A stretch of DNA of 64,000 nt from NCBI GenBank assembly GCA_018266735.1, contig JAFDZT010000005.1, positions 1 to 64,000 of the forward strand, read 5' to 3'. The notes below the pieces were generated by a model. The model had not been told where the DNA came from. It searched no databases and saw nothing but the letters and a program-made list of their open reading frames with translations. This DNA comes from Bacteroidota bacterium (GTDB lineage: Bacteria; Bacteroidota; Ignavibacteria; Kapaibacteriales; Kapaibacteriaceae). Positions 39,227 through 48,568 of the stretch are shown here, one piece after another (position 1 is the first letter of the stretch; each line of letters opens with the position of its first letter). The translations under genes were made by a program, and so were the position numbers.

Positions 39227-39567
39227 TCGTTGTTCGCGCGAAGCACGCGTGGGGCCTTGGTTGGAGGGGTCATGCCTAGCTTCTCCGACGCGATGCGCGT
39301 GATGCGTTCGGATGATTGAAGACGATGCACTTCGGTGCGCAAGCTTTGATTCACGGTGTGCAAGGAGTCGAGCGAATGCTGCAACCCATCTTTCTCACGC
39401 AAGAGTCTGTTCACTTGGATCACGTTGCTCACATACAAGACCGTGGCGACGGCGCTCACGAACAAGAGGATGAAGATACTCCAGCGGTTCAGCAGACGTC
39501 GCTGCTTCACGATCTGCGTGGGTTCCTTCACAGGCGCGGGAATGGCCTCTGGTTCTTGTTCGACCAT
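39223..39567 (-). CDS. ftsL: Cell-division protein FtsL-like (septal coiled-coil membrane protein)
   Basis: Start was chosen at ATG 39567, which has GGAGAG about nine bases upstream; a GTG at 39606 would overlap metG. The 114-aa product has a basic cytoplasmic part (KQRRLLNR), a TM helix (WSIFILLFVSAVATVLYVSN) and a periplasmic leucine-zipper-like coiled coil (LLREKDGLQHSLDSLHTVN). This is the FtsL layout. It forms the FtsQLB complex that activates FtsWI. The small size and placement directly before ftsI support the call. The usual upstream genes mraZ and rsmH are absent here; metG stands there instead. Confidence 0.8.
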   Translation of the reverse strand: MVEQEPEAIPAPVKEPTQIVKQRRLLNRWSIFILLFVSAVATVLYVSNVIQVNRLLREKDGLQHSLDSLHTVNQSLRTEVHRLQSSERITRIASEKLGMTPPTKAPRVLRANNE

Positions 39568-39583
39568 GGTCTGTGTCTCTCCG

Positions 39584-41650
39584 TTATCGCACTTCTGCGC
39601 CGGCACCGATGGTTGTATCCGACGGCGTCACAAGCGTGAGCTTTCCATCGGCATTCGAAGCTGCAAGGACCATGCCCTGCGACTCAAGACCCATGAGCTT
39701 TGCAGGTGCAAGGTTCGCCACCACAACGATCATCATGCCCACCAACTGTTCCGCCGTGTAGTGTTCGGCAATGCCGGCAAGGATCTGACGTTGTTCAGTG
39801 CCAAGGTCGACGTTGAGCTTCATGAGCTTCTTCGACTTCGGTACGGGCTCGGCGCTGAGGATCTTTCCTGTGCGGAGCTGCACCTTCTTGAAGTCGTCGA
39901 TCGAAATGCGAGGCTCTGGTTCCGGTACGGCGGCATCGGTGCCACCAAGTTTCGCGATCTCTTGTTCGATCACATCGTCCTCGATCTTGGTGAAGAGGAT
40001 AACCGCCTCGCCAAGTGCGTGGCCGGCAGGAAGGGTTGGTGTGAGAGCATCCATCCACACGTTCGTGCCAACGGCAACATCACCCGGTGCACCACTGCAT
40101 TGCGGAATGTTGAGCATGCGTTGGATCGCAACGGCAGTGTTTGGCAACACGGGAGCAACGGTCACGCTCAGCGTACGGATCACCTGCAAGCACGTGCCGA
40201 TCGTGAGAGCGCAATCCGCGGGATCTTCCTTCACGGCCTTCCATGGTGCCTTATCGTTGAAATACTTGTTCGCTGCACGTGCGATGTTCATCATGTCCAT
40301 CACGGCATCGCGGAAGCGGAAGGCATCAAGGTTCGATGCCATGGCGGCAAGACTTGCAGCAACACTTGCATGCAATACGTTCTCGTGCTCGCCTGCAACG
40401 CGTTCCACCGCCGGAACGGTGGCATTGAAGTTCTTTGCCGTGAACAGCATCACACGGTTCACATAGTTGCCGAGAATGGATCCGAGTTCGTTGTTCGCGC
40501 GTGCCTGGAAGTCTTTCCAGGTGAAGTCGCTGTCCTTCGTTTCCGGCATGTTCACCGCAAGTACATACCGCATCACATCGATGTGTTGCGCTTCCGGGAA
40601 ATCCGTCACGTACTGGTGCAGGTCGATGGCCCAGTTCCGACTCTTTGAGAACTTCTGTCCTTCGAGATTCAAGAACTCATTTGCCGGCACGTTCTGCGGA
40701 AGGATGAATCCCTCGCGACTGTGCAGGAGGATGGGAAAGATGATCGTGTGGAAGACGATGTTGTCCTTGCCAAGGAAGGCCGTATACGTTGTGTCGCCGC
40801 CCTTCCACCATTCCATCCATGCATCGGGCGTTCCTTGGTCGAGCGCCCATTGCTTGGTGGCAGAGATGTATCCGAGCACGGCTTCGAACCAAACGTAGAT
40901 CACCTTGCCCGCGGCACCATCCACAGGTACGGGAATGCCCCATGCCATGTCGCGTGTGGCGGCGCGCTCTGCAAGACCTTGTTTGAGCCATGAGCGACTT
41001 TGCTGGAGGACGTTGTCCTTCCATGTGCCGACGTGACGTTCGATGTAGTCTTCCGTCCACTGTTGGAACTCGTTGAGCTTGAAGTACCAGTGCTTCGTGG
41101 CACGTACCACAGGACGCTTGCCGCTGACGAGTGAGCGTGGCTCCTTGAGGTCGAGCTGGTTGTAATAGGCACCGCAGTTGTCGCATTGATCGCCGCGTGC
41201 CTTATCGTATCCGCAGTTCGGACACACGCCCTCGACGTATCGATCGGGCAAGAACATGCCCGCATCTTCATCGTAGAACTGTTCCTCTTCTCGCTCGATG
41301 AGCAATCCCTTCGACAACCATTCGCGGAAGAACTCCTGCGCCGTTTCCCGATGCAAAGGGTTCGATGTGCGATCGTAGATGTCGAAGGCAATGCCCGCCT
41401 TCTCGAGCGCCGTCTTGTTGGCGGCGTGGTACTTGTTGATGAGCTCCTGCGGCGTGATGCCTTCTTTGTCCGCCGCGATCGTGATGGCAACGCCATGCTC
41501 GTCGGAACCGCACACGTAGAGCGTCTCGCGACCAACAAGTCTGCAGTAGCGCGCATAGATGTCGGCAGGAAGTGTACTTCCCACAACATTGCCCAAGTGC
41601 GTGATGCCACTGGCATACGGAAGGGCAGAAGTGACCAGGTGTTTACTCAT
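39584..41650 (-). CDS. metG: Methionyl-tRNA synthetase
   Basis: ATG 41650 ([15 protein letters not shown]) is the conserved start. The 688-aa enzyme charges tRNA-Met with methionine. HIGH reads HLGN in the first motif, KMSKS reads KFSKS (QKFSKSRNW), and a zinc knuckle CPNCGYDKARGDQCDNC is present. A C-terminal tRNA-binding (EMAP/Trbp) domain (about residues 575-688, RTGKILSAEPVPKSKKLMKL) follows, as in long-form bacterial MetRS. The gene overlaps the DJ-1-like gene by 8 bp and lies upstream of ftsL, so translation and division genes share an operon. Confidence 0.95.
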   Translation of the reverse strand: MSKHLVTSALPYASGITHLGNVVGSTLPADIYARYCRLVGRETLYVCGSDEHGVAITIAADKEGITPQELINKYHAANKTALEKAGIAFDIYDRTSNPLHRETAQEFFREWLSKGLLIEREEEQFYDEDAGMFLPDRYVEGVCPNCGYDKARGDQCDNCGAYYNQLDLKEPRSLVSGKRPVVRATKHWYFKLNEFQQWTEDYIERHVGTWKDNVLQQSRSWLKQGLAERAATRDMAWGIPVPVDGAAGKVIYVWFEAVLGYISATKQWALDQGTPDAWMEWWKGGDTTYTAFLGKDNIVFHTIIFPILLHSREGFILPQNVPANEFLNLEGQKFSKSRNWAIDLHQYVTDFPEAQHIDVMRYVLAVNMPETKDSDFTWKDFQARANNELGSILGNYVNRVMLFTAKNFNATVPAVERVAGEHENVLHASVAASLAAMASNLDAFRFRDAVMDMMNIARAANKYFNDKAPWKAVKEDPADCALTIGTCLQVIRTLSVTVAPVLPNTAVAIQRMLNIPQCSGAPGDVAVGTNVWMDALTPTLPAGHALGEAVILFTKIEDDVIEQEIAKLGGTDAAVPEPEPRISIDDFKKVQLRTGKILSAEPVPKSKKLMKLNVDLGTEQRQILAGIAEHYTAEQLVGMMIVVVANLAPAKLMGLESQGMVLAASNADGKLTLVTPSDTTIGAGAEVR

Positions 41651-42191
41651 AGAGAACGATGTCGCTTGCAACGCGGCTTGCCGTGGCCTCGTCCACCATC
41701 ATGCGAATGACGGCCAAGGTGAATTCGAACGCCGTACCCGCGCCTCTGCTTGTGATCAGCCGTCCGTCCTGCGCAACGCGCTCGAGCGTGTAGGCATACC
41801 CTTGCAAGGTCTCGGCTACGGACGGATGACTGGTGATCACGGCGGTACGCGCAAGCATGTTGAGTTCGTGCAAGACCACCGGCGCGGCACAGATGGCTCC
41901 GATCACGCCCTTACGCTCACGATGCCGTTGCAGCATGTGCTCCAGCTGTGCGTTCTCGATGAAATTCTGCACGCCCTGCGATCCGCCGGGAAGGACGATA
42001 GCGTCGAAATTCTCATCGTCCGACAGATCTTCCATCTGACAGTCGGGCACAATGCGCACGCCACGTGAGCAGGTGACGACGTTGCCGTCGCCGGCCACGA
42101 TCACATCGATGCCTGCACGACGTAACATGTCGATGATGATGACGGCTTCCATCTCTTCGGTGCCGTTCGCGATAGGGACGAGTGCTTTCAT
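41643..42191 (-). CDS. DJ-1/PfpI-family protein (YajL-like)
   Basis: ATG 42191 overlaps the guaA stop (ATGA); a GTG two codons earlier is less likely. The 182-aa protein has the DJ-1 nucleophile elbow AICAAPVV (Cys101) and Glu15 in TEEMEAV, the conserved acid partner, plus the His in TSHPS. Members act as protein/nucleotide deglycases, chaperones or redox sensors of oxidative stress. Position between guaA and metG, with overlapping reading frames at both ends, suggests shared expression with nucleotide and tRNA metabolism. The exact role cannot be read from sequence. Confidence 0.88.
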   Translation of the reverse strand: MKALVPIANGTEEMEAVIIIDMLRRAGIDVIVAGDGNVVTCSRGVRIVPDCQMEDLSDDENFDAIVLPGGSQGVQNFIENAQLEHMLQRHRERKGVIGAICAAPVVLHELNMLARTAVITSHPSVAETLQGYAYTLERVAQDGRLITSRGAGTAFEFTLAVIRMMVDEATASRVASDIVLYE

Positions 42192-43729
42192 TCCCACTCT
42201 ATGGTTGCAGGCGGTTTCGACGAAATGTCGTACACAACGCGGTTGATGCCGCGAACTTCATTGATGATGCGATTGCTGATGCGTGCTTGTACTTCGTACG
42301 GCATGTGATACCAGTCTGCCGTCATGCCATCCGTGCTCGTTACGGCGCGCAGTGCGCACACATACTCGTACGTGCGCTCGTCGCCCATTACGCCAACACT
42401 CTGCACGGGAAGGAGAACAGCAAAGGCTTGCCAGATGGAATTGTAGAGACCGGCGGCGCGGATCTCGTCGAGATAGATCTCGTCGGCATCGCGAAGGATG
42501 TTCAACTTCTCGGCAGAGATCGGTCCGGGAATGCGGATCGCCAGACCTGGTCCGGGGAACGGATGCCGTTCGACGAACCAATCGGGAATGCCGAGTTCAC
42601 GACCAACAGCTCGTACTTCGTCCTTGAACAGTTCGCGGAACGGCTCGATGAGCGAGAGCTTCATCGTGTCCGGAAGTCCGCCAACGTTATGATGCGTCTT
42701 GATGGTGGCCGAAGGACCCTTCACACTCAGCGACTCGATCACGTCGGGATACAGTGTTCCTTGCGCAAGGAACTGTGCATCCGAAAACTTCTTCGCTTCG
42801 GCGTCGAACACTTCGATAAAGGCACCACCAATGATCTTGCGTTTCTTTTCTGGATCCGAAACTCCATCCAACCGCGAGAGGAAGAGCTCCGATGCATCCA
42901 CGACGTCAATGCTCATGCTGAAGTGCTTTCGGAACAGCTCTTCGATCTGCGTGCTTTCTCCCTTGCGCATCAGACCGCTGTCCACATGGATGCAGTGCAC
43001 TTGGTCACCAATGGCCTTGTGCAACAACACGGCAACGACCGTAGAATCCACGCCACCGCTCAGTGCACAGATCACGCCTCCGCTTCCAACCGTGGCGCGG
43101 ATGTCGGCAATGGCAGCATCGATGAACGATGTGGCATTCCACGTTGGCGAGCAACCGCAGATCGTGAGCACGAAATTCTTGAGGAGCACGCGCCCTTCCG
43201 AAGTATGAGCGACCTCCGGATGGAATTGCACGCCATAGATCCGACGCTGCGGATCGCGAATGGCGCAGATGTCTGCGTTCTCCGTGTGTGCAAGGTGTTC
43301 GAATCCGGGCGGAATGGCAGTAAGGTGATCGCCATGACTCATCCACACTTGCGTTGCCGCGCGCATTCCGAAGAAGAGGTCGGAACGATCGTCGATGGTG
43401 AGCATGGCCCTGCCGAATTCTCGCCGTGCCGCCTTGTCCACCTGACCACCCAATTGATGGGCGATCAACTGGAGTCCGTAGCAGATACCCAACACCGGAA
43501 TGTTGAGCGAGAACACATCGAACGAAGGAATGGGCGCGCCGTCGGCATAGACACTGGAAGGTCCACCACTCAGGATGAGTCCTTTGGGCGCCAAGGCCTC
43601 GAAAGCCTCCTTCGAGATGTTGTACGGATGGATCTCTGCATACACACCGGCCTCGCGTACTTTTCGTGCGATGATCTGTGTGTACTGAGAACCGAAGTCG
43701 AGGATGACGATGCGTTCGGAGTGTGTCAT
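42188..43729 (-). CDS. guaA: GMP synthase (glutamine-hydrolysing)
   Basis: ATG 43729 is the conserved start ([20 protein letters not shown]). The 513-aa enzyme makes GMP from XMP. The glutamine amidotransferase domain has the nucleophile Cys83 in LGICYGLQL and the GVQFHPE triad region. The ATP-pyrophosphatase domain has the PP-loop LSGGVDS, and the C-terminal dimerisation domain ends [23 protein letters not shown]-type and PPATIEWE. The length is usual. It heads the guaA - DJ-1 - metG - ftsL - ftsI run, and a terminator hairpin separates it from the upstream beta-barrel gene. Confidence 0.96.
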   Translation of the reverse strand: MTHSERIVILDFGSQYTQIIARKVREAGVYAEIHPYNISKEAFEALAPKGLILSGGPSSVYADGAPIPSFDVFSLNIPVLGICYGLQLIAHQLGGQVDKAARREFGRAMLTIDDRSDLFFGMRAATQVWMSHGDHLTAIPPGFEHLAHTENADICAIRDPQRRIYGVQFHPEVAHTSEGRVLLKNFVLTICGCSPTWNATSFIDAAIADIRATVGSGGVICALSGGVDSTVVAVLLHKAIGDQVHCIHVDSGLMRKGESTQIEELFRKHFSMSIDVVDASELFLSRLDGVSDPEKKRKIIGGAFIEVFDAEAKKFSDAQFLAQGTLYPDVIESLSVKGPSATIKTHHNVGGLPDTMKLSLIEPFRELFKDEVRAVGRELGIPDWFVERHPFPGPGLAIRIPGPISAEKLNILRDADEIYLDEIRAAGLYNSIWQAFAVLLPVQSVGVMGDERTYEYVCALRAVTSTDGMTADWYHMPYEVQARISNRIINEVRGINRVVYDISSKPPATIEWE

Positions 43730-43744
43730 AAGTGCACAAAATAC

Positions 43745-43769
43745 GAAAGGGCGGCCGAGCCGCCCTTTC
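43745..43769 (-). terminator. Intrinsic terminator between the beta-barrel gene and guaA
   Basis: GAAAGGGCGGC and GCCGCCCTTTC form a perfect 11-bp stem with a 3-base loop. On the minus strand it is followed by GTATTTTGT. It ends transcription of the beta-barrel gene at 43802-44449. The guaA promoter must lie in or just after it. Confidence 0.75.
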
Positions 43770-43801
43770 AAATCATCGGGGAGAATGGAACGGTTGCGGG
43801 A

Positions 43802-44449
43802 TCAATTGCTCAGATTGAACAGATAGTTCACACCAATGCCGAACGATGCGGCCTTTGGATTGAACTCATCGCTCGTACCGGAGAACTCGCTCGCATCGAT
43901 CAATCCCGTGAGCATGTATCCGCCCTGCACGAGCACGTTCACGCTTCCGGTCTTGTCGCGGAAGACGGGGATCATGCCACCAATGCGAAGTTCGATGTTC
44001 GGCGATGTCTGCTTCGTGGTAAGGTCAGCATCGCTCGCACCGCTCACGCGCACCATGTGGTAGGCAAGAGGAAAACCGAACGAAGCACCGATCTGGAAGC
44101 CCGAGATGTAGAACATCGGTGCGATGTTGAAGAACGTGTGCTTGCTGATGGTCGTGTTGTCGTCATTCGCAATGGACTCGCTCTCAGGACGCATACGGTA
44201 GGTGTACTGTGCATAGCCCAGATCTGCCGTGAATCCGATCGACTCGTCACGGTTCAGCAGGATGCGGAATGTTGCGGCAATGTCCGGAATGAGATTGATG
44301 TTCGCACCGGTCTTCAACCCTGTTGGAATGTTGCCGGTGTTCACGCCACCCTTCCAGAGTAAGCTGGGACCGATGGCCATCTTCTGCGCCTGCATCCCCG
44401 TGGCCAACATCGACCCCAGAATGGCGACGACGAGTAGTGTACGTTTCAT
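43802..44449 (-). CDS. Outer-membrane beta-barrel protein
   Basis: ATG 44449 was chosen for the GGAGAA ribosome site and the signal peptide (MKRTLLVVAILGSMLATGMQA). The 215-aa product alternates short strands (GFTADLGYAQYTYRM, FQIGASFGFPLAYHM) and ends in NYLFNLSN, like the outer-membrane beta-barrel family seen at 30979-31689. It is a single-gene unit followed by the hairpin at 43745-43769. The function is unknown. The upstream MFS gene ends 53 bp away on the same strand. Confidence 0.78.
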   Translation of the reverse strand: MKRTLLVVAILGSMLATGMQAQKMAIGPSLLWKGGVNTGNIPTGLKTGANINLIPDIAATFRILLNRDESIGFTADLGYAQYTYRMRPESESIANDDNTTISKHTFFNIAPMFYISGFQIGASFGFPLAYHMVRVSGASDADLTTKQTSPNIELRIGGMIPVFRDKTGSVNVLVQGGYMLTGLIDASEFSGTSDEFNPKAASFGIGVNYLFNLSN

Positions 44450-44502
44450 GGTGTTCTCCAATGGTGAAATGCTCGACAACAGCGAATCTACTGCGTTTTT
44501 GG

Positions 44503-45726
44503 TCAAGGTTCAACGAAGTCCAGGTCCTTCCCGAACGTCTCCTTCAAGAAGAACCACCCCGTAAAGGCAAGCACCAGCACACCAATGCCCACCACAACGG
44601 CACTTTCAACGAGCGGTGCGGCCTGAAAGGACGGATGCTGACGGAAGGTCTTGAAGAGGATCAGGGCCGGCACCAAGGCGCCACGCACCACGTTGGGAAC
44701 CGTTGTGGCAACCGTGGCCCGCATGTTCGTTCCGAACTGCTCCGCTGCCGTGGTCACGAAGACGGCCCAATATCCGGCACTGAAGCCAAGGAGACCGCAT
44801 TGCAGATAGGTGAGTGCGGCCGACCGGGCAGGGGTGAAAAGATACCAGGCCACCGTGCAAACGGTGAGGAGCAGGAAGACCATGATGGTTCGACGTCGGC
44901 TTTTGAGCCATTGACTGATCAGTCCGCTCACGAGATCGCCCGTTGCCAGACCCACATACGTCCACATCACACTCTGTCCGGCCTCGATCGGCTCCATGCC
45001 GCCTCCCTCCTTCGTGAACTCCGGACTGAAGGTGACAAGGATGCCGATCACATACCAGATGGGCACGCCAATAGCGATGCTTGCCAGATAGGTCCCGATC
45101 CTGTCCTTTCGGAAGATCATGAGGAAGTTGCCCCGCACCACGCCTTCGGTTCTGGTCTTGTGGAACAGACCCGACTCGCGAATGCGCACACGCATCACGA
45201 GCAGACCGAGTCCCATGAGGCCGCCGGCGACGAAGGCCGCTTTCCAATCGTAGAAGTGATGCACGAAGTAGGCCGCCACCGCACCAAGAATGCCCATGCT
45301 CGCCACCACCGTGGTGCCGTATCCGCGTGTTTGCTTGGGCATGATCTCTGCAACGAGCGTAACGGCAACACCGAGCTCGCCGGCAAGCCCGATGCCTGAG
45401 AGAAATCGGAAGAGCGCATACATCGGGACCGATGACACGAAGGCGTTCGCGATGTTCATGATCGAATACATGAGGATCGAGCCGAGCATCACGGAGAGGC
45501 GGCCCTTCTTGTCGGCCAGCATGCCAAAGAGAAGTCCCCCCAGCAACATCCCCACCATCTGTGAGTTGATGATGAACTCACTGGCATTCTGCATGGAGGC
45601 CGCGTCGACGCCAATGGACTTGAGCGACTCGATGCGCACGATGCTGAAGAGGATCAGATCGTAGATGTCGACGAAGTATCCGAGTCCACATACGATCACG
45701 GTAAGCCAGATCCGAGAAGAGGTCAT
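44503..45726 (-). CDS. MFS transporter (sugar-porter/MHS-like)
   Basis: The 407-aa inner-membrane protein has 12 hydrophobic segments and the MFS loop 2-3 motif GMLADKKGR, followed in the TM4-5 region by RFLSGIGLAGELGVAVTLVAE, as in metabolite:H+ symporters. It probably imports a small organic substrate by proton symport; the substrate is not deducible. The ATG overlaps the end of the cytidine deaminase gene (ATGA), so the two are co-translated, and a nucleoside or base substrate is possible but not shown. Confidence 0.83.
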   Translation of the reverse strand: MTSSRIWLTVIVCGLGYFVDIYDLILFSIVRIESLKSIGVDAASMQNASEFIINSQMVGMLLGGLLFGMLADKKGRLSVMLGSILMYSIMNIANAFVSSVPMYALFRFLSGIGLAGELGVAVTLVAEIMPKQTRGYGTTVVASMGILGAVAAYFVHHFYDWKAAFVAGGLMGLGLLVMRVRIRESGLFHKTRTEGVVRGNFLMIFRKDRIGTYLASIAIGVPIWYVIGILVTFSPEFTKEGGGMEPIEAGQSVMWTYVGLATGDLVSGLISQWLKSRRRTIMVFLLLTVCTVAWYLFTPARSAALTYLQCGLLGFSAGYWAVFVTTAAEQFGTNMRATVATTVPNVVRGALVPALILFKTFRQHPSFQAAPLVESAVVVGIGVLVLAFTGWFFLKETFGKDLDFVEP

Positions 45727-46133
45727 GAGGGCGGCAAGGATGAAGGGGCGAACCCGGATGGAAGAAGTTCATGCATCGTGAAGCGTTGTTCCTGTCCGCT
45801 CAACGTTCGACACACCACGACCATGTCCATCGATACTTCCGCCAGCACCTGCCGACATGCTCCGCACGGTGTGATGGGCTCTGGCGTATCGGCGATCACC
45901 ACACAGCACACGATGGCACGGTTGGCATCGGCCGTGGCGGCCGTCACCGCCGAGCGCTCTGCACATTGCGTGAGGCCGTAGCTGGCGTTCTCGACATTGC
46001 ATCCACGATAGATCGTCCCGTCGGCGGCAACCAGTGCCGCACCAACGAGAAAGTTCGAATACGGGGCATAGGCATGCCGACGTACAAGCGTTGCTTGTTC
46101 AATGGCCGTTCGTAGTAGCGACTCGTCGATCAT
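45723..46133 (-). CDS. cdd: Cytidine deaminase
   Basis: The 136-aa enzyme converts cytidine and deoxycytidine to uridine and deoxyuridine for pyrimidine salvage. It carries the catalytic zinc signature: Cys57 and Glu59 in CAER (proton shuttle) and PCGACRQ with Cys90 and Cys93. The length is that of the homotetrameric bacterial form. It overlaps the MFS gene downstream. The mutY gene begins 20 bp away on the other strand. Confidence 0.93.
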   Translation of the reverse strand: MIDESLLRTAIEQATLVRRHAYAPYSNFLVGAALVAADGTIYRGCNVENASYGLTQCAERSAVTAATADANRAIVCCVVIADTPEPITPCGACRQVLAEVSMDMVVVCRTLSGQEQRFTMHELLPSGFAPSSLPPS

Positions 46134-46152
46134 GCCTGCCTAGATTTGCGGT

Positions 46153-47064
46153 GTGATCCCCAAAGATACATTACGAACGGCCTTGCGAACGAAGCTGGTG
46201 CGATGGTATGGTCGGTCGGCGCGACCGTTCCCGTGGCGCGTCGACGTGCCGGATCCGTACATGATCTTCGTGAGCGAGGTGATGCTGCAGCAGACACAGG
46301 CACCGCGCGTGGCGCAGAAGCTGCCGGACTTTCTCGAACAGTTCCCCACGGTCCATCACTTGGCCGAAGCATCCACAGGCACCATCGTCCGCGCATGGCA
46401 AGGGATGGGCTATAACAGTCGGGCCCTCCGCTTGCGTGATGCTGCTCGGATGATCGTGGAACGGTTCGATGGCATGGTGCCGTCACGACCGGAGGATCTG
46501 CGAACGTTGCCAGGGATCGGTCCATATGCATCGGCATCCATTGCATGCTTTGCCTATAACAGACGTACCGTTGTTCTGGACGTGAACATCCGACGAGTGT
46601 ATTCGCGATGGATGCAGCGGCAAGCAACGACCGTTGACGTGGCCACGGATCATATGCTGCAGGACTTTGCCATGGCCATCATACCGCCTCGCCACCCTGC
46701 CCGCTGGCACAATGCCGTGATGGAACTGGGAGCTGTGATCTGCACAGCGCGAGCACCGCAATGCGAGCTCTGTCCGATGCACTCCGTTTGTCCGTCCGCA
46801 CGACGCATGACGGAAGGTGTGCGCGCAAAGAAGGCCGAGCCGATGTTCCGCGGTGAGCCGCAGCGTCTATGGCGCGGTCGTGCCGTTGAGGTCTTGCGCA
46901 CACGTCCGCACGGAACGTCGATCACCCTGCATGCCTTGTTCAAGGCCACCACGCGAACGGCCGCCTCAGAACAGGAAATGAAATGGTTTCGCGATCTCAT
47001 GCAGAAGATCGCACGTGATGGGCTGATCGTGATCGAGGGAGATCTCGTGCGCCTGCACGAATGA
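46153..47064 (+). CDS. mutY: A/G-specific adenine DNA glycosylase, short form
   Basis: A GTG start at 46153 (GTG ATC CCC) begins the conserved sequence. The 303-aa enzyme has the catalytic Glu42 in FVSEVMLQQTQ, the HhH motif LPGIGPYASASIACFAY followed by the active Asp in VVLDVNIRRV, and the iron-sulfur loop CTARAPQCELCPMHSVC. It removes adenine mispaired with 8-oxoguanine. The usual C-terminal NUDIX-like 8-oxoG-recognition domain is shortened to about 70 residues, so recognition may differ. The stop abuts the convergent gene at 47065. Confidence 0.88.
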   Translation: MIPKDTLRTALRTKLVRWYGRSARPFPWRVDVPDPYMIFVSEVMLQQTQAPRVAQKLPDFLEQFPTVHHLAEASTGTIVRAWQGMGYNSRALRLRDAARMIVERFDGMVPSRPEDLRTLPGIGPYASASIACFAYNRRTVVLDVNIRRVYSRWMQRQATTVDVATDHMLQDFAMAIIPPRHPARWHNAVMELGAVICTARAPQCELCPMHSVCPSARRMTEGVRAKKAEPMFRGEPQRLWRGRAVEVLRTRPHGTSITLHALFKATTRTAASEQEMKWFRDLMQKIARDGLIVIEGDLVRLHE

Positions 47065-48375
47065 TCACAGCGTGTACTTGATACCGGCCGTGAACACGTT
47101 GAACTGACTGATGCTATAGTCCACCGAAAATCGAAACGCATCGACAATGGCTGTTGCACCAATGGTCCACTTGAAGTTCTGCGCCGTGTTGTGGATCGTG
47201 GACGACTGTGGCTGCGTATCGCCCGGATAACATGGGGGATCGGGATAGGAGGGCGCGCCCGGCGAAGGCGGCGGGGGCAACAGGCCGAGCTGCAGTTGGA
47301 TCTCTTGCGGCAACGGATATGTGTAGATGGAGTTCACCGAAATGGTCTCGTATGAGATCCCCGAGTACAGATCGAGCGTTTCCCAGAAGCGCTTGCTTGC
47401 ATGCAGGTTGAAGTTGAAGATCGTGGCCGTGGCATCGAGCGTTGCATTCGTGTATCCGACGGTGTTCTTCAGGTTCGTTCCCTGATAGCCGAACTGTGCG
47501 GCCATGTCGAACCACTCCTCCGGAAAATACTGGGAGAGGCTATGGCGAATGGCACCACCCCAGAAGGCGAACTTACCGACATTCTTGTCGAACTCGACGG
47601 GAGGGATGAAGCGCACCATGAGCTCTGTGCCGAAGATCGATCCCACTTCCAACTGCGGTACGGCTGCCACGAGGACGTTCATGTTCGCGCCCGGCGGAAG
47701 CGTGAGATAACTATTGAGCTTCAATCGGGAGACCAGCGTATCAAGTTGCGCGGCCGTTGAAGGTGAGGATGCCAAGAGCACCTTGTACTCCGGTCGGGCA
47801 TGCAGCAGCGTCAGCAAGTTGTCTGTTGTTGGCAACAGCACGCGAGTATCGGGTTGATATCCGAACAGGGTTGGCGCTTTCTCGGGAAGCACAAGCATGT
47901 TCGAGTCCAACGCATCACGAAAGATCTCGTTCATCAGCGATGTAGCAAGACCAAGTGTGTCGCTATACGTTGGATTGATCGTGTAGACGGGCTTCCCGTC
48001 GACGATCGTCAGCGTACCGTACTTCGCCAACTGATCGCCCACATTGATACGCGGACCAAGATCGAGTGTGGGTGTGTACCACTTCATGTTGTCCTGGATG
48101 AAGCCCACCATCGTGTTCACGCTCACACGGAAGTAGGGTTTGTCCACTTTCTTCGGAATGCGCGCACCATCGAAGAATCGCGAGTTGGACGTGGCATTGA
48201 TGCTCACCACCATTGGCTGAATGAACGGCACGGCGTTGCTCTCGAAGAGCGTCTTCGTGAGGTTGCGCGTGATGTCCACATTGAGCGGCACGATGGCATT
48301 CGAACACGTATCGGGCACGGCACGCAATGCAGTTGCTGCAACCAGGATGCACACGAGGAGAGGAAGGATCTTCAT
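47065..48375 (-). CDS. Hypothetical outer-membrane protein (beta-barrel)
   Basis: ATG 48375 begins a signal peptide (MKILPLLVCILVAATALRA); the open frame upstream is the shadow of the small gene it overlaps. The product is about 436 aa with strands such as LDLYSGISYETISVNSIY and VDYSISQFNVFTAGIKYTL, ending in an aromatic strand with terminal Leu. A Pro-rich loop (PPPPSPGAPSYPDPP) lies near residue 375. The family resembles Bacteroidota outer-membrane proteins of unknown function. It overlaps the small membrane gene by 4 bp, so both are co-translated. Confidence 0.72.
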   Translation of the reverse strand: MKILPLLVCILVAATALRAVPDTCSNAIVPLNVDITRNLTKTLFESNAVPFIQPMVVSINATSNSRFFDGARIPKKVDKPYFRVSVNTMVGFIQDNMKWYTPTLDLGPRINVGDQLAKYGTLTIVDGKPVYTINPTYSDTLGLATSLMNEIFRDALDSNMLVLPEKAPTLFGYQPDTRVLLPTTDNLLTLLHARPEYKVLLASSPSTAAQLDTLVSRLKLNSYLTLPPGANMNVLVAAVPQLEVGSIFGTELMVRFIPPVEFDKNVGKFAFWGGAIRHSLSQYFPEEWFDMAAQFGYQGTNLKNTVGYTNATLDATATIFNFNLHASKRFWETLDLYSGISYETISVNSIYTYPLPQEIQLQLGLLPPPPSPGAPSYPDPPCYPGDTQPQSSTIHNTAQNFKWTIGATAIVDAFRFSVDYSISQFNVFTAGIKYTL

Positions 48376-48557
48376 CTGCGGGTAAGCCAGTTCTTGACGA
48401 GAAGGTAGATGGGAATGGCAATGATCATCATGATGATCACCTTGAACCCGAACCACATCAAGGTAAAGAGGTGGAACAACGTCCACATCAACACTTTGAA
48501 GATCATCCACGCGACGAGCACGGCGATGATGATGGCGAGGATCTTCTTTCCATCCAT
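48372..48557 (-). CDS. Small two-pass membrane protein
   Basis: The 61-aa product has a first hydrophobic stretch (KILAIIIAVLVAWMIFKVLM) and a second (GFKVIIMMIIAIPIYLLVKN), with a short basic C-terminus (WLTRR). It overlaps the next gene by four bases (ATGA) and follows the glycosyltransferase gene by 11 bp. No family is recognised. It could be an accessory of the outer-membrane protein or of glycan assembly. Confidence 0.65.
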   Translation of the reverse strand: MDGKKILAIIIAVLVAWMIFKVLMWTLFHLFTLMWFGFKVIIMMIIAIPIYLLVKNWLTRR

Positions 48558-48568
48558 GCAGGACCTCT

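Noticed and set aside
42182-44362. A 726-codon open frame on the plus strand opposite guaA and the beta-barrel gene
   Set aside because: It is an antisense shadow. guaA and the beta-barrel protein are clearly conserved on the other strand, and the antisense product has no domain-like composition, signal or ribosome site.
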